Part shown: positions 11,584 to 24,728 of the stretch, piece after piece | Position numbering within the stretch: position 1 is the first letter of the stretch | Layout of the letters: every line of letters starts with the position of its first letter | Assembly (NCBI RefSeq): GCF_042242105.1 | Contig: NC_092029.1 | Location: forward strand, 8,061,885 to 8,125,884 | Source: Pempheris klunzingeri | Lineage: Eukaryota > Chordata > Actinopteri > Acropomatiformes > Pempheridae | DNA length: 64,000 bases | Reading direction: 5' to 3' | Made by a program: the position numbers and the translations under genes | Notes under the pieces: generated by a model | What the model saw: only the letters and a program-made list of their open reading frames with translations | What the model was told of the DNA's origin: nothing | Databases searched by the model: none

Positions 11584-14500
11584 ATGAGTGGTCAAGGTCC
11601 AGCTGTAGATAAAGGGATGAACACAGTCCTCGGCTGTCAGGAGAGCTACGCCTGCGGGGGTTCAGACGAAGCTGCGTTTGAATGTGATGAATGTGGCAGC
11701 TTGCAGTGTGCCCGGTGTGAACTGGAGCTCCATCGCCAGGAGCGGATGAGGAATCACGACCGGGTTCGTATTGCACCAGGCCACGTTCCTTTCTGTGACT
11801 CGTGTAAAGGTGACAGCAGCTGCTCTGTCAATGGTGGACGGCTCAGAGCTGTGGTGCGCTGCCAGGGTTGTAAGATCAACCTGTGTTTGGACTGCCAGAA
11901 ACGCACCCACAGTGGAGTCAACAAGAGGAAGCACCCTCTGACACCTTACCCCCCTGCCAAAGCTCCCCAGGATAACAGCGTGGCTGCTGGGGATTCACTA
12001 ATGGAGATCCTGAAAGCCGAGCTGGAGAAGGTGTGCAGCTTCCTTCTGGTGGACGAGAGGGAGGAGATGCAGGTAAACGCTTAAGAGCGGGTTTTAAATC
12101 TTTTCATGTCTCCTCTTTAACGTGATGATGACGTGACAGTGGGGCTGGTCTTGTGTGGATTCTCAGGTGAAGGATGAGGAGGACTTTGTGAGGAGGTTGG
12201 GCTGCAGGCCAGATGAGCTCCTCAAGGTGGTCTCCATCTTTGGAAATACAGGGGAGGGCAAGTCCCACACCCTGAACCACACATTTTTCCTTGGACGAGA
12301 AGTTTTCAAGACCTCACCCACCCAAGAGTCCTGCACCGTGGGGGTGTGGGCAGCTATGGACCCTGTGCACCGGGTGGTGGTCATTGACACAGAAGGACTG
12401 CTTGGGGCTGGTATGCGACAAACAATGGATTTGCTTAATATCGTGAAATAAACACGTTGTTTTTTCTTATCAATTAATGTGGAATTAAGCGGCATTCACT
12501 GGTATGTTTTCACCCATCAGGAGCCAATCAGGGTCAGCGAACCCGGCTGCTCCTCAAAGTCCTCGCTATCTCTGATGTGGTCATCTACCGAACCCATGCT
12601 GACCGTCTCCACGATGATCTATTCAAGTTCCTTGGTGATGCTTCGGATGCCTACCTGAAATATTTCACCAAGGAGCTGAAAGCGACCACAACCCGCTGTG
12701 GTCTAGATGTCCCGTTGTCCACTTTGGGTCCTGCGGTAATCATCTTCCACGAGACCGTCCACACCAAGCTGCTAGGATCAGGTGCGTGAAATAAGTCACA
12801 GTCCTCTACTCTTTGGGCTGTACTTCGTGGGAATTTAATGACCGAGACTGTCTATTGGTTCTCCATCTCTAGACAAACCAACTGAATCGGCCGAGCGTCT
12901 TCTCCAGGAGCGTTTCAGGAAGCTGGGTCTGTTTCCAGAAGCGTTCAGCTCCATCCAGTACCGCGGGACACGGACCTACAATCCTCCCACTGACTTCAGT
13001 GGCCTGCTGCGCAGCCTGGAGCAACAGCTGGATAACAACACCACCCGCTCCCCACGTTCTGCCAGTGTCATCTACAAGGCTCTGCAGGTAGAGATGCAGT
13101 GTCACTGCTTTAATGTTTTAAGCTATTTGTGGCTAACAAACTTAGCCAGAATGTTGTTAGTGTTATATTAGTGAATGTTATTGACTCTTCCTGTTCCTCC
13201 ATCTGCTCCTGGCCCCTTCCGTCAGGCCCTGAGTGAGAGCTTCAGTGGGGATATTCCAGAGGAGCACATGACGAGTAACTCATTCTTCCCAGATGAGTAC
13301 TTTACCTGCTCTAGCCTCTGCCTCAGCTGTGGGTAAGGGAATCCATCCTTGCTGCAACCTGTGTGGTTCACTGACAAAAATCAGAGTGAGAATTTGTGAA
13401 AGAACGAAACAAATATGAGAGAACACGTGTCGTATAACTTCACAGTCTTTTAATGAAGGAGCTTCCCACAGCACACCACTGGGAAGTGCACATTTGTTTC
13501 TCCATGGTTCACACTCAAGCCTGCCTGGTCCTCAGTTCCCCTGACATAATTACACTGAAATTGACTGAGATTTTGATAAAGGGACAAAAAGTGTGTCAAC
13601 CAAGTCTCTATTTATGCTGAGACTCCATAACATTTTGTAATGCATCAGCATTTTTTGAATTACGTTTAACATTTGGTAAAAGTCACCCTGAAGAACATTA
13701 ATATACCCCTTATATATTTGCAAACTTTCTCACATGTCCGACTCTGTGTGCTCCCGCTTTCAGTTCAGGCTGTAAGAGAAGCATGAATCACCTGAAGGAA
13801 GGACTCGACCACGAAGCCAAACATCGCTGCCGCTACTCTGCACAGTATGACAACCGCATCTACACTTGCAAGGCAAGTACAAACCCGAAATACCACACAT
13901 ATGCGTGCTGAAGTATGACGAGGTTCTGAGTGTCTGTGCTGAACTTCTCAGGCCTGCTATGAAGGAGGAAAGGAGGTAATTGTGGTTCCCAAAACGACAG
14001 CCTCCTCTGACTCACCGTGGTTTGGCTTGGCCATCTATGCTTGGTCTGGGTGAGTCCTGCTGCCACAGATCCATTTGGGAAATGATCGGAAATGGCTTTC
14101 TTGCTAGCGCAGTATGATCAACCCACTTGTTGAATTGGAGCAATTTGCCTGTTCACAATTATAACGACAGAAAGCACCAAGACAAATGTATTGCAGCTGT
14201 GCACTAAAGACCAAGACCAAGAGGAAGCATAGTGTCTCCCTTTGATATTGGAACTGAGATCTTTTGTTTTTCGTTGTTTTTGTCCTTGACCAGGTATGTA
14301 ATCGAGTGCCCCAACTGTGCAGTGATCTACAGAAGCAGGCAGTACTGGTATGGAAACCAGGACCCAGTGGAAACAGTGGTTAGAACAGAGATCCAGCACA
14401 TCTGGCCTGGGGTAAGGCCACGGTGGAACAGTCTTAATGAGATTCTACTTAAACCAGTTAAACAAAGTTGCAAGCCAAGATTTCAAAGGTTTTAAGATTA

Positions 14501-16461
14501 ATGAATGTTGTTGTGTCCAACGTGAGCTGCAGTTGCAGTATATTCTTGCCAGCTGGACGGTGTAGGTGTCCAGGAAACTAATGCAAAATGCTGCTCACTG
14601 CTTTGTTCATGTTAACATGTTGATCAATCCATATTTAGTAATAAGTGCTGAGTACAGAAGAGTAAATGCCAAGAATAAATCATACTACATGTCTGCTTGT
14701 AAGGCTATGCTACTGCCTATTAGCAGTTTAGAGTGGCAAGTTATTGTATTTCTGTCAGCATGGTGAGTCAGTGTTCAGTAATAATAGTGAACTTGTCTGA
14801 TCACGACTACAAATTAATGTTAATTAAGATTCTTTGATAATATATAGATACGATATGATGTATATACAAGAGAAGGTCTGTCAGCTGCTATTTTCATTTG
14901 TATCTTTCATCTTACCTTCTTTTCAGTCTGACGGTTTTTTGAAAGACAACAACAACGCTGCTCAGAGGTTGCTGGATGGAGTCAAGTACATTTCTCAGTC
15001 AGTGTCTGAACTCAGCGTTAAGCCTGCCAAAGCTGTCACCTCCTGGCTTACCGACCAGATTGCACCCACCTACTGGAAACCCAACTCCCTCATTCTGGTA
15101 CAGAACACATCACAAGTGGATTTGATGAAAACCACACTGAGTTTCATGACCGTGAAGTGAAAACATATACATTTTATACGTACAGTGTGAAAACTGGTTA
15201 TAGACTCACATGCCATCCTCACTGTGTGTGTTGCAGAAATGCCATAAATGTGGAGAGGAGTTCCAGGCGAACGACACTAAGCACCACTGCCGTGCCTGTG
15301 GAGAGGGCTTCTGCGATTCCTGCTCCTCAAAAACCCGGCCGGTCCCGGAGAGGGGCTGGGGCCTCGCACCTGTACGAGTCTGCGACGCGTGTTTCCACAA
15401 CAGGGGAATCCCAACTGGTAAATCCTTCTGAATGTTTTATGTGGTTAACAGTGTTTTGGATGCGTTACTGAACGGTCTGTGGGTTCCTGATTTTCATGTG
15501 TGCATGTTTCCCTGTTGCAGAGTTGCTGGATGCTGCCTTGGAGGAGGAGGGAGGCACCCTGATAGCCAGGAAGGTTGGGGAGGCGGTTCAGAACACTTTA
15601 GGAGCTGTAGTTGGTGCCATCGACATACCTCTCAGTGAGCATTACATCTGTTTGACATGATCAAAGCAAAGCAGATTAAACTTGCGTCTAACTGAAACTA
15701 TCATTAGCTTTTCAGATCAGCTGATACTGTAAAATATGGTAGTAGATTGTTCCTTATGTGTCGTTTATAGAACATTTTGTCTTTGATTGGATGCATGTAG
15801 GACATGTATGCAAGATCAGTAATCAAGTTCAAGTTAAAATGTCAAAAAAACAGTGGAAAAATGCCAGTGACAATTTCTAGTGTCTTTCAAGAGTCTGAAG
15901 CGACATTTACATGTTTTGTTGTATCTACACCAAAGTCCAAAATCCAAACATACTCAATTTACAATGATGGAGGTCATATTTCAAAAAATGGAACAAGACA
16001 ATTTTGGCATTTTGCATAAATCATGTTGGTGATTAATTTCCTCTCTGTAATATAATATAATCTAGTTCACCCCTAAATGTGGCATATCAGTTTTGCTTTT
16101 GTCTTCAATATTAGTCAGACAGAGTTGTCTGTAATTTCCCTAGTTTTAGAAGTCACAAACCACTCTATGGTGAAATACATTAGCCAAATGATCCTCTGCT
16201 GCTTCTCTTCTCTCTCCTGTGTGTCCAGGCCTGGTGAAGGACGCAGCGCGCCCAGCCTACTGGGTCCCAGACCAGGACATCCACTCCTGCATTGAGTGCC
16301 AGAGGGAGTTCTCCCCACGCCTCTCCATCCACCACTGCCGCGCCTGCGGCCAGGGCGTGTGCGACGACTGCTCTCAGGAGCGACGCGCCGTGCCCTCCCG
16401 CGGCTGGGACCACCCAGTGAGGGTCTGCCACGGCTGCAACCAGAAACCGGGGGAGCTCTAG
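11584..16461 (+). CDS. zfyve1: ZFYVE1/DFCP1, tandem FYVE-domain protein (12 coding exons)
   Basis: DFCP1 binds phosphatidylinositol 3-phosphate on ER-derived omegasomes and associates with lipid droplets during autophagy. Exons: 11584-12072, 12167-12410, 12521-12781, 12873-13087, 13226-13332, 13764-13872, 13952-14049, 14294-14411, 14927-15097, 15237-15417, 15521-15634, 16229-16461. The product is 779 aa (human 777 from memory). It has Cys-rich N-terminal zinc-binding pairs (CDECGSLQCARC). An NTPase-like region follows, with P-loop GNTGEGKS at 189-196 and IDTEG at 236-240. FYVE 1 spans about 605-660 (KHHCRACG near 619-626) and FYVE 2 about 722-779 (IHHCRACG near 736-743). Intron 6 starts with GC instead of GT. 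All phases join correctly. The start codon gives MSGQGPAVDKGMN, matching the family N-terminus. Confidence 0.97.
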
Positions 16462-18383
16462 CAACCGGATTCTACGAAAACTGGAACTCACAATTTGACT
16501 GAAAGGCTTCAGATCCCTGATGTCTTCGTAGTGGCATTTCTTGGCTGTCGGTAGACTGTCTGTGGCAGGTTGGACTCTGTTTATTGTTTTTTTAAGGCTG
16601 TCCTCACGTCACTTCAGTCCATTGATGCTATTTCACTTAAATATGCCTGTATTTTACACTGTGAACAATACCAGAGTGAGACTTGAATATTAAGAAGGTA
16701 GGAGAAATAAGACAATTTTGCAACGTTATATGAAAGTGAGTATTGTACATGCTTGCTTAGAATTGAGTTCAGGTAAATTTCCATGTACCCCTTTTAACCC
16801 TTTAAAATTTATATTAATGCACATGAAACCCCTAACCCCTTGACAATCCCTCCCTGTGTGACACACTAGTACTATTAGCACCTTTTGTAGTTTGGGGATA
16901 CGTGTGTGTAACCCATTCTTTATTGGAAGTACTGACTTAACATCTTAAACTGATTTCAGCTTAAGCACTTTTATTCTAAGATTGTTGCTGCAGGATTGGC
17001 TTTGGAGACAATGATGGGAAAACTGGAAAAATGATCCACTACAATTAATTCTGCAGTAGTTTTCATCTGCTTCTGCCCTGTAAGCTTCAGCTTTCCTGCC
17101 ACTCTTACGCTGCAGGAGAAATCAAACAATCAGAAGCCAACAATGTACTGTAGCACCAAGATGCATTCCAATTTATATAATCACTTAGTACTAACTGCTT
17201 GTATAATCCCTCGATCCTTTGTCGTTTGTGCATTTCAATGGACAGAAGATAATATAACAGCCTTAATAATGTTGTCCATGTTGACTGTTGTCATTTTACA
17301 TAGAAAATACATATATGGGGAGAAGAGGTTTACTTTAATAGGGATATTTTTAAATTGCCTCGTTTTTGTTTTGAAAATGTCAAAACTATCAAGACAAATC
17401 TGACTGCAGTGGGATGAAATGCAACAGAAACTGCTTTTATAGAGTGGCTGGCTCACAATAGCAATATGGTACAGAAAAGACTTCAAACCAAGTTTGAGGC
17501 TGGCCCCTCATACCAGGAGATAATTAGAGGAGTAATCGTTTACTCCGTTAACTCAGGCTGTGTAGCTAGTTAGCTAGGAGCACCAAGTGAGCAACGTTTA
17601 AGGTTGCCTTTATTGCAACATGGCTGTACTCGACAGTTATCTGATAAATACAACATATGATGCAGTTGCGCTTTCTATTGCACACCTAGGCATTGTGAGA
17701 TCTGACTGTAGAGATGGTTAAACTTCAGGAACTGTTTGGGAGAGTTGGTTTGGTTGTGATGTCAACAAATAAGCTGAAATAACACTTGACCTGAATCAGC
17801 GGACTTTCTCGTCACTGTCCCCATCTCAGAGAGAGAGAAGTTCAATGAATACGAATATCACAAGGAACAAATCAATACCTTTATGTTCATGTATGCTCAT
17901 ACAGTATGTATTAAAATGCAGAAACTCTGTCTGTGTGTGTCATTCAACAATTAGAAAACGTGTTGATTCACAGTATAAATGCAGTATTGTCCTCTTCAAA
18001 TTCAGATCAGAGACATCCTAAATAACATTAGAAATTAAAGTCGACCATGTCCTAAACAAGTGCACTTTTTTTGTAAAGGTTACAGAGAGCACTGCCTTAA
18101 CTGTGGTAATTGTGTGCACTCATGTATGAAGCACTTGTAGTTCCTTTTGGCACAATTAAGTTGGTCAAAAATAACATTCCCCTGAGACTTAAATTTAACT
18201 CCTCTGAAGTTGTCTTCCCAATCAAAAGTTCGGCACAACCTTGTGGCAGTGAACTGCATACCGGTCAGACTCTTTCAAGTATAAAATACCTTTTGATATC
18301 ATATTTGAATACAACCCTTTTCATACATTTGGCAAAAAAAAAACTCTAAATGTTTTGTGAGATGAAGCATGTTCAGTCTTTTT
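16462..18383. other. Tail-to-tail spacer: zfyve1 and dcaf4 3' UTRs
   Basis: The spacer between the two convergent stop codons is 1.9 kb and shows no spliced coding sequence. The best plus-strand poly(A) candidate for zfyve1 is ATTAAA at 17910-17915. On the minus strand the nearest AATAAA past the dcaf4 stop that I found is at 17609-17614. If both are used, the two 3' UTRs overlap. Confidence 0.5.
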
Positions 18384-21300
18384 CTAAAAGCCAGCCTGCT
18401 GCTGTCCTCCCTCCTGGTAGTCGGTGTTGTATGGGAAGTAGTAAAGGTCATGCTTGACAGCCATGAGCAGGCCGGGGAGCCCCCTGCAGCCACCCAACTT
18501 GGAGGAGAAGACAACGCTGGGGATGAGGTCGTTCGCGGCAGGGTGGGGTGACGGGATAGTCCTCAGTAGGTGGCCGTCTTTTAGGCTCCATAACCTCGTG
18601 TAGCAATCCTGACCAACTGAGGAACAGAGGAGGATGAGCAGAATGAGTGTTTTGTTTTTCCAGTCAGATGTGGTAAGCACTTTGAGAGAGACATGAGACG
18701 CCCTCGGCAGGCTTCGGTTCTCTCAGACTATCTCTGAAATACCTTATCTGGCCATAGTGTATTTTTATCTGCAACTGCGCTCAATCTTCACCCTCGTGTC
18801 GACTTACAACATGTCAGAGCGCAGAGATGTAAACTAGTATCTCTTTGAGTGGGTCACCTTTAACAGTGACAGCTCTGAAATTGTTCAACAGTAATCATTA
18901 TACCGATAGGGAATGTTTGTCCTCTCCTACCTGCCAACAAAAGCCCCTCGGGCTCATTGAGGTGGATGGGAAGGTAGGCGTGCTCATTATGGTGCCCTTT
19001 GTACTCCTGCACTGTCTTAGTCACTCGGACATCCCACAGCTTAATCTGCAAATAAATGAAGAAAACAAACAAAGTTAAAGCAATAATTGTGTCCAGGCAA
19101 GGTAATATTATTAAATTCACTTCTGTACAATCCCAGTATGTTACTTGTAGTATTACACTACACACTAGTTGTAGGGTGACCAGATGTCTGTTTTAACGCA
19201 GGACTGCACAGCATTTTGAAACCTTGTCCTGCGTATTGAGACGACATTGGTTGGCTCTAGTTTTTAAAAGTCAAACCACTGCAGGACAGAACCTTTTCTA
19301 AAATCTGGCTTTCATCCAGTGGCTGTGAGGAAAGCAGGAAAGGCTGTCATCAACTACTGTGCTGTAACTGTCAGAGATCCTCAGGCATTATAGAGTTGCA
19401 CGTTTGGAAATGGCAGCCTCAACAGAGCAGGCTGCGCTCCTGACATCTTCTGTGCCCTTCCACCGTCAACAGGGAAGACGGTGTACCATCTTTCTCACGC
19501 TGCGTTCTCACTGACAGGCTGCTCGACCTGAGAAAAATTATCTTTGTGGCCTCAACACCTACTGAAAAAAAAAACGATCCATGACACTTATGACACTCTT
19601 TTAATACACACATTGGAATGTATTTTGCAAACATTTGTCCTATCATCACCATCATGATCATTAATCATTATTGTATCTTAACTATGTGTTACCGAAAAGA
19701 ATCACGTCAAAATTTTAAAAATCTCAACTTATTAACAAAATATATGCTTCATCCCACGTTTGGTTTGTTTGGATCCGGTCACCCTAACTAGTTCTAGTTC
19801 TAGTTCTAACATCTGTAAGGTATGACAGCTTTAGAAAGAGGTAGTCAGGGTCCATGAGTATGGGGTTTAAGGTGGTGTCTTTCTCATTCTTTAAACCACG
19901 TTGTTGGTCAAAGCTTGTAGCTGGATTATAGTTTCTAATAAGCAACAAGCAGCACTGTGTGTTATTCTAACCATGAAGAAAACAGCCTACGTCCCCTGAG
20001 GTGACAAATGTGGTCACTGCCAAATTTTTCATCTCTGGACAGTAGCCTCATCCAAAACATAGTCAACATTCAAGCACCTCAGAACTCAATGTTTACAACA
20101 GGACCTGAAGTATGACCCAAACGAAAAACCTAAACAAATTTGATTTCCAAGCCAATAACCTGACCTGGCCCAGCATGTCAGCAGCAAGCAGGTAGTTCTC
20201 ATCCTGCAGGACGCGTACGGAGGTGATGGCTGATTCTTGATGGAAGCGGCTGGCCTTCCAGCTCTGATCCCTGCGGCCACGCTGACGCAGGTCAATGCTG
20301 AAAATCTCCCCTGATCGGCAACCATTAAACAGTACAGGGACCTAAAAAAAACAAGAAACAAAAAAAAGGGGGCATGTTTTACTTTCTTGGCCATACATTT
20401 CTTTCTTATATCGTCCTCAGTCATACTAAAAGAGAAATACAACATGTTATTAGTGAACTCCAACATAAATGTGTAACTGTGTAAATGTGTAAATTATGTG
20501 TAACTCACCCTAAGGGCAAACTGCTGAGCCAAGACATCGCTTCCAGTGCTGTACGTCTGGGTTCTGCCTGTTTCTGCATCTTTCACTATCACCCTACGTG
20601 AAAGGCCTGCCAACACATGCAAGGACTCATAATTATGTTAGATTTATGAGGCTGCCATCATTTAACACAACCTATGCCAGTAATCAGCTCTTTCGTCTAG
20701 ATCCATTTTTTCAATGACGATTATCTAATTATGGTCGATTATGAATAATATTTAATCGTGAGTTGCAAGGCAAATCATGACGACTGGACAGACCGGTGCT
20801 GAAGGTCTTGTCAAACTGTGGGTTGAGGCACCAAGCACAAGACCAGGCTGAAGATATCTTAAAGCTACACAGCATCCCCGGCTGGTCTGAGGAGAGAAGA
20901 GGACGGTGAAGAGAAATGTTAAAATATGGTGGTAAACAAACAATGCCAACATGAAAAACATCTTTTTGGATTGAATATCAGTCTGCAGACACAGGAGTAC
21001 ATAACAAATTCAGTCATTCTGAAACCCAATGAAGGACAATGGACTCAAAAAGGACATAATTAAGAATAATAAAATATAGTATGCTAATGTGAATGTCTTA
21101 AATAGTGTGAGAAATTGGAGAAAATTCAATTCAACACAACCTGGATTGGAGTTGCTGAAGAGGGAGGCAGGAAGTAAACTGACGCAGCCAGGAGTGTCAG
21201 CCGCTCCCACAAGACAGAGCCTGACAGCCAACTCAGTCAAGGAAACTGCAGGCAAAGTCTGAGCAGAACTTAGAGCAATATTACAGCTGAGGAAGGATAC

Positions 21301-23823
21301 AAGACGTGGGAGTCTGGGTAGTTGACTGAGGCCCAGCAGATGGAATTCACCTGAAATGAGAGCAGAACTGTCGCACACACTTCCAACATTTACATTTTTA
21401 ACTGTCAAAACTGATTTTTCTATGAATACAATCATTAAACAAGGGCAGGATATGGGTACACTCAAGTGCATAAAATATCTACATATCCAGAGTCGCTGCT
21501 CCATCTCTGGTGAAACACTCCCACCTTGCGGTTGGTGAAGTAGAGGTTGTCACACATTTCCACAGACAGCGATCCCCGGCTGCTGCTGCTGAAGTTCATG
21601 ATGCCGTATTTGCAGCCTCCGTGTGAGACGTCGTTAACAGTGAACACTCGCTCACATGCCGAGTCTCCCTGAGAAAGACAAGGAAGAAGAAGGGGGACTG
21701 GCTCTAAAGAGGGTATGCACACCAGCAAGTATATGTATGACTTTTCCCAACACTTAACTGAAGTAGATCTGACGAACGCCTGCAATATTAGGCATCAGGG
21801 TGATGTTTAGTATTAACGCTTGCGTGCTCTGTGTCTCTGTGTGCGCTCTCACCACTATGAGTCTGAAGTTGTCGGTGTTGGGGTTGCTGTTGTCCGTGCT
21901 CTGGATCTCTAGTTTGTGGCGTCTCATTCCGCTGACCTTCACCTCGTGGACCAGCCTGGGGACACGCAGTAACCATAGTAACACAGACTAGATCCTTCTG
22001 CAGACAGTCCACTAAACCTAATCATTTACTCAGCTACGTTGTCTATCTGACAACGTATGTCTGCGTCTTTATTGTTTTATTGAAATGTTTGTCCAAAGGG
22101 TGAATGCAAATCATCTGGATAACTCTATGTATGTATCTATCTATGTGTATGTAACTGTATGCGAATTCAACTCACACAATTCAAACTGTCAGTTAGCACA
22201 ATGTGTGCAATGTTTTGACATGCTTTTCTTTTCCGCTTTTTCGATTTTGAAACCTACGTCAAAATCGATTAGTATCATTATTAGTGGCCGGCAGTGCTCC
22301 AAAGGAAACTCACCCTACACATACAGAACTGATTATCATTAAAGTTAGACTTTGTTTCACTGAGGTTTTTTTTCTGTAATGTATTGCAGCTGTGGGTGTT
22401 GTCGTGTGTCCATGTCCATGTACGTGTCTGTACAAAAGAGTGAACACAGTACCTGCAATAGGAGCTCTCAGGTAACAGGCCAAGGTGTCTTTTCTGGAGC
22501 AGCAGTGAAGTGTTAAGTCCTGTTCTTGGTGCTTTCTATGAAGGAGATATTACACGTCCCATCATTAAACAAGCATGAAAACCATCCAACACCACAGAGT
22601 GTGTGTGCATGTTAAAGACCAAGTCTCATTCCAAGGTTAGTAATGCAAAATGTATGTGGCAGAGCAGGGACATTAGGTGCACGGATACAGATATTTGAGC
22701 ATTCTGATGATGAACTGATCGTCTGTGATGTTGTTGTGAAGTTAAAAATGATTTGTAATCATTTTACACTAAAAATCTAGGTTTCATTCAAACAAAGGAT
22801 GTGTGATTTGTTTGCCTCCAACAAAACTGACAAACAGTGATCTGCATCAGCTGCCACGGCCAAATGCTTTAGTGCGGTCTACAAAGCTACATAACCTGTC
22901 TGTAACTCATACGATAAGCTTTTATTTTGGAGAGAATGACAATGTAGGCATTTTAATCTTCAAGTACAACTGACAACCCCATAATGCTAAAAGCTGAAGA
23001 AGGATTAGAATTATTTCCCCCCAAAACAGACTCACTTTTCTGGGCTTTTCGTCCTCTGCAAGCATCTTGTTTCTCTGTTTCTCTCTTTCTTTCTCCTGTA
23101 ACTGCTCTCTGGTCAGTGGATTACAGTTGTTGTGTCCAGGCAACAAGCGAAAGTAACGATTCTTCTCCACGTCGAAGTAGAAACCAGGCAGCTCTGGCAA
23201 CAGAACAGGTGGTAAATTTAAGCATGAACATGTTTTACTCTTGCTGTGTAAGTTACATCTCTGATTATCTTGTTTACAGTGGGAATAACCAGATTTTGTT
23301 TTCTGACAGTGTTCAGGTAGGGTCTTGATACCAGTGTTCATGAGAAGAATCACAAACATGTATACTATATATATATATATACTGAATATATGTATAATGG
23401 AGAGGGTTGGTGTCTGATACTGACCTGGTGCAGCACTGCTTGCCTTAGAGGAGGAAGAGGAGGATGATGATGAGTAGGATGAGGGTGAGGAGTATTGGTT
23501 TTCATGTCTCCTCTGAGATGCTCTATATGATGGCCCTGCATCATTATATCCAGACCTGTGAACACAAAAACACTTGATATCATTAACGCAGATTAATGCC
23601 ACCTTACAAACACTGCGTACTGGGCAGCACTGACTAAGACACACATCACACCCTTTAGTCTAGCTACTTCAAATGTGTGTGTGTGTGTGTGTGTGTTTCA
23701 TTTAGCATACCACTGTTCGTCCTGTGTTGATCTGTGCCTGTTGCCTCTGTGCCAGCCGTGGCGGTGACCAGCACCATGTCGCCTGTGCGGTCGCTGCCCT
23801 TCTCGCCAGTTCCACTTCTTCAT
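18384..23823 (-). CDS. dcaf4: DCAF4 (WDR21), WD40 substrate receptor of CUL4-DDB1 (13 coding exons)
   Basis: DCAF4 family proteins bind DDB1 through WD40 repeats and act as substrate receptors of CUL4 ubiquitin ligases. Exons: 23823-23711, 23555-23425, 23193-23036, 22535-22453, 21955-21853, 21668-21525, 21350-21301, 21220-21141, 20886-20794, 20606-20509, 20341-20165, 19045-18931, 18616-18384. The product is 525 aa (human about 495 from memory). The N-terminus is basic ([17 protein letters not shown]) and followed by a Ser-rich low-complexity stretch. The family signature [20 protein letters not shown] comes next. Later conserved stretches are [53 protein letters not shown] (a DxR/DWD-type motif near residues 411-417), [12 protein letters not shown] and RTIPSPHPA. 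The intron between exons 7 and 8 is only 80 bp. Intron 11 carries a hAT-like element. The gene is head to head with dpf3. Confidence 0.96.
19172..19786. mobile_element. Nonautonomous hAT-like element in dcaf4 intron 11
   Basis: Termini are perfect 10-bp inverted repeats, TAGGGTGACC at the left and GGTCACCCTA at the right, enclosing 615 bp. The flanks ACTAGTTG (19164-19171) and ACTAGTTC (19787-19794) match at 7 of 8 bases, as expected for the 8-bp target duplication of hAT transposons. No transposase is encoded. The right flank continues as a short CTAGTT-type tandem, which slightly weakens the duplication evidence. Confidence 0.7.
23677..23700. repeat. (GT)n in dcaf4 intron 1
   Basis: Short pure GT tract inside the 155-bp first intron of dcaf4, between the exon 1 donor (23710) and the exon 2 acceptor (23556). 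Confidence 0.8.
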
Positions 23824-24728
23824 CCCTGTTGTTTGGCCCCCAAATTAAGGATCCTCACACCGCGTTTTCTTTCATTCACCTCTACCTGTACGAGCCTGTC
23901 AGGCTAGTCGATGCAGCATGTTTACTTGTTAGCTAACTTAGCAAGCTGCTGTCAGTAGCATTCTTGAGCTAACGTTAGCTACACCTCTTTTGACGACACC
24001 TTTATATTGGTGCTGAACATTAAACACGAGTAAACGTAGAAAATGTTTGAATAGGTTAAGTATCACGCCTTCCGCTCAAGGCAAACTATCTTTATTTTCT
24101 TATTAAACGGATATAACGTTGCAGTTTATAACACCTCATGAGCTAACTAACAGTGAGCAGCTGCCATGTTGTCCCGCCTCCAGCTGCCATTCATTGGCTA
24201 ATCGCTAACAATAGTGTCTGACGTAACAGGCACTCATTGGTTGTTTTCTTTGTTACCGTGACAATCAAGAGTCCGAATAATAATACAGGAATTTATTATA
24301 TTCATCTAAGTGGTATAGGTTTTCAAATTTACTAACAGAATATGTAATGTAATCCTCTCATTTAATTTTACGTCCTATGAATTCTCATGAAATGACAATA
24401 CATGGTTTTATTACAAGCTTGTGGATTATTGTCCAAACAGCCATTAAAGCCCTTAAAACCACCAGCAGCGTTCATATTTAATGTGATGGTTTGATTTTCT
24501 TTGAAATTACATTAATTTCATAGAATCAGTATACTCTAAGGACAGGGGCATTGATGTTGACAGATTCCTGAGGCCACGCCTAATGTCTTGATGCCGGTGT
24601 TGTATTGGTGGGGAGCCCAGCGCCCAGGACCGCATTGGCTGTTGTGTGTGTGTGTGTTTTTATTTTTTTTCATAAGGGTCCCAAACTACACTGAGATTTG
24701 GAATATTACGTTACAGTCCAGCAGGAAA
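23824..24728. promoter_or_regulatory. dcaf4-dpf3 bidirectional promoter region
   Basis: Start codons diverge across 905 bp. Towards dcaf4 there is a GC-box-like cccgcctcc (24173-24181), two CCAAT boxes read on the minus strand (attgg at 24193 and 24236), an acgtaa CRE-like core near 24220 and a YY1-like ctgccatgttg (24161-24171). These suggest dcaf4 transcription starts near 24100-24170. Closer to dpf3 there is another attgg near 24633. Starts are inferred, not observed. Confidence 0.55.

Noticed and set aside
11662-12495. Minus-strand frames opposite zfyve1 exons
   Set aside because: They are antisense shadows of conserved zfyve1 coding exons with no independent similarity.
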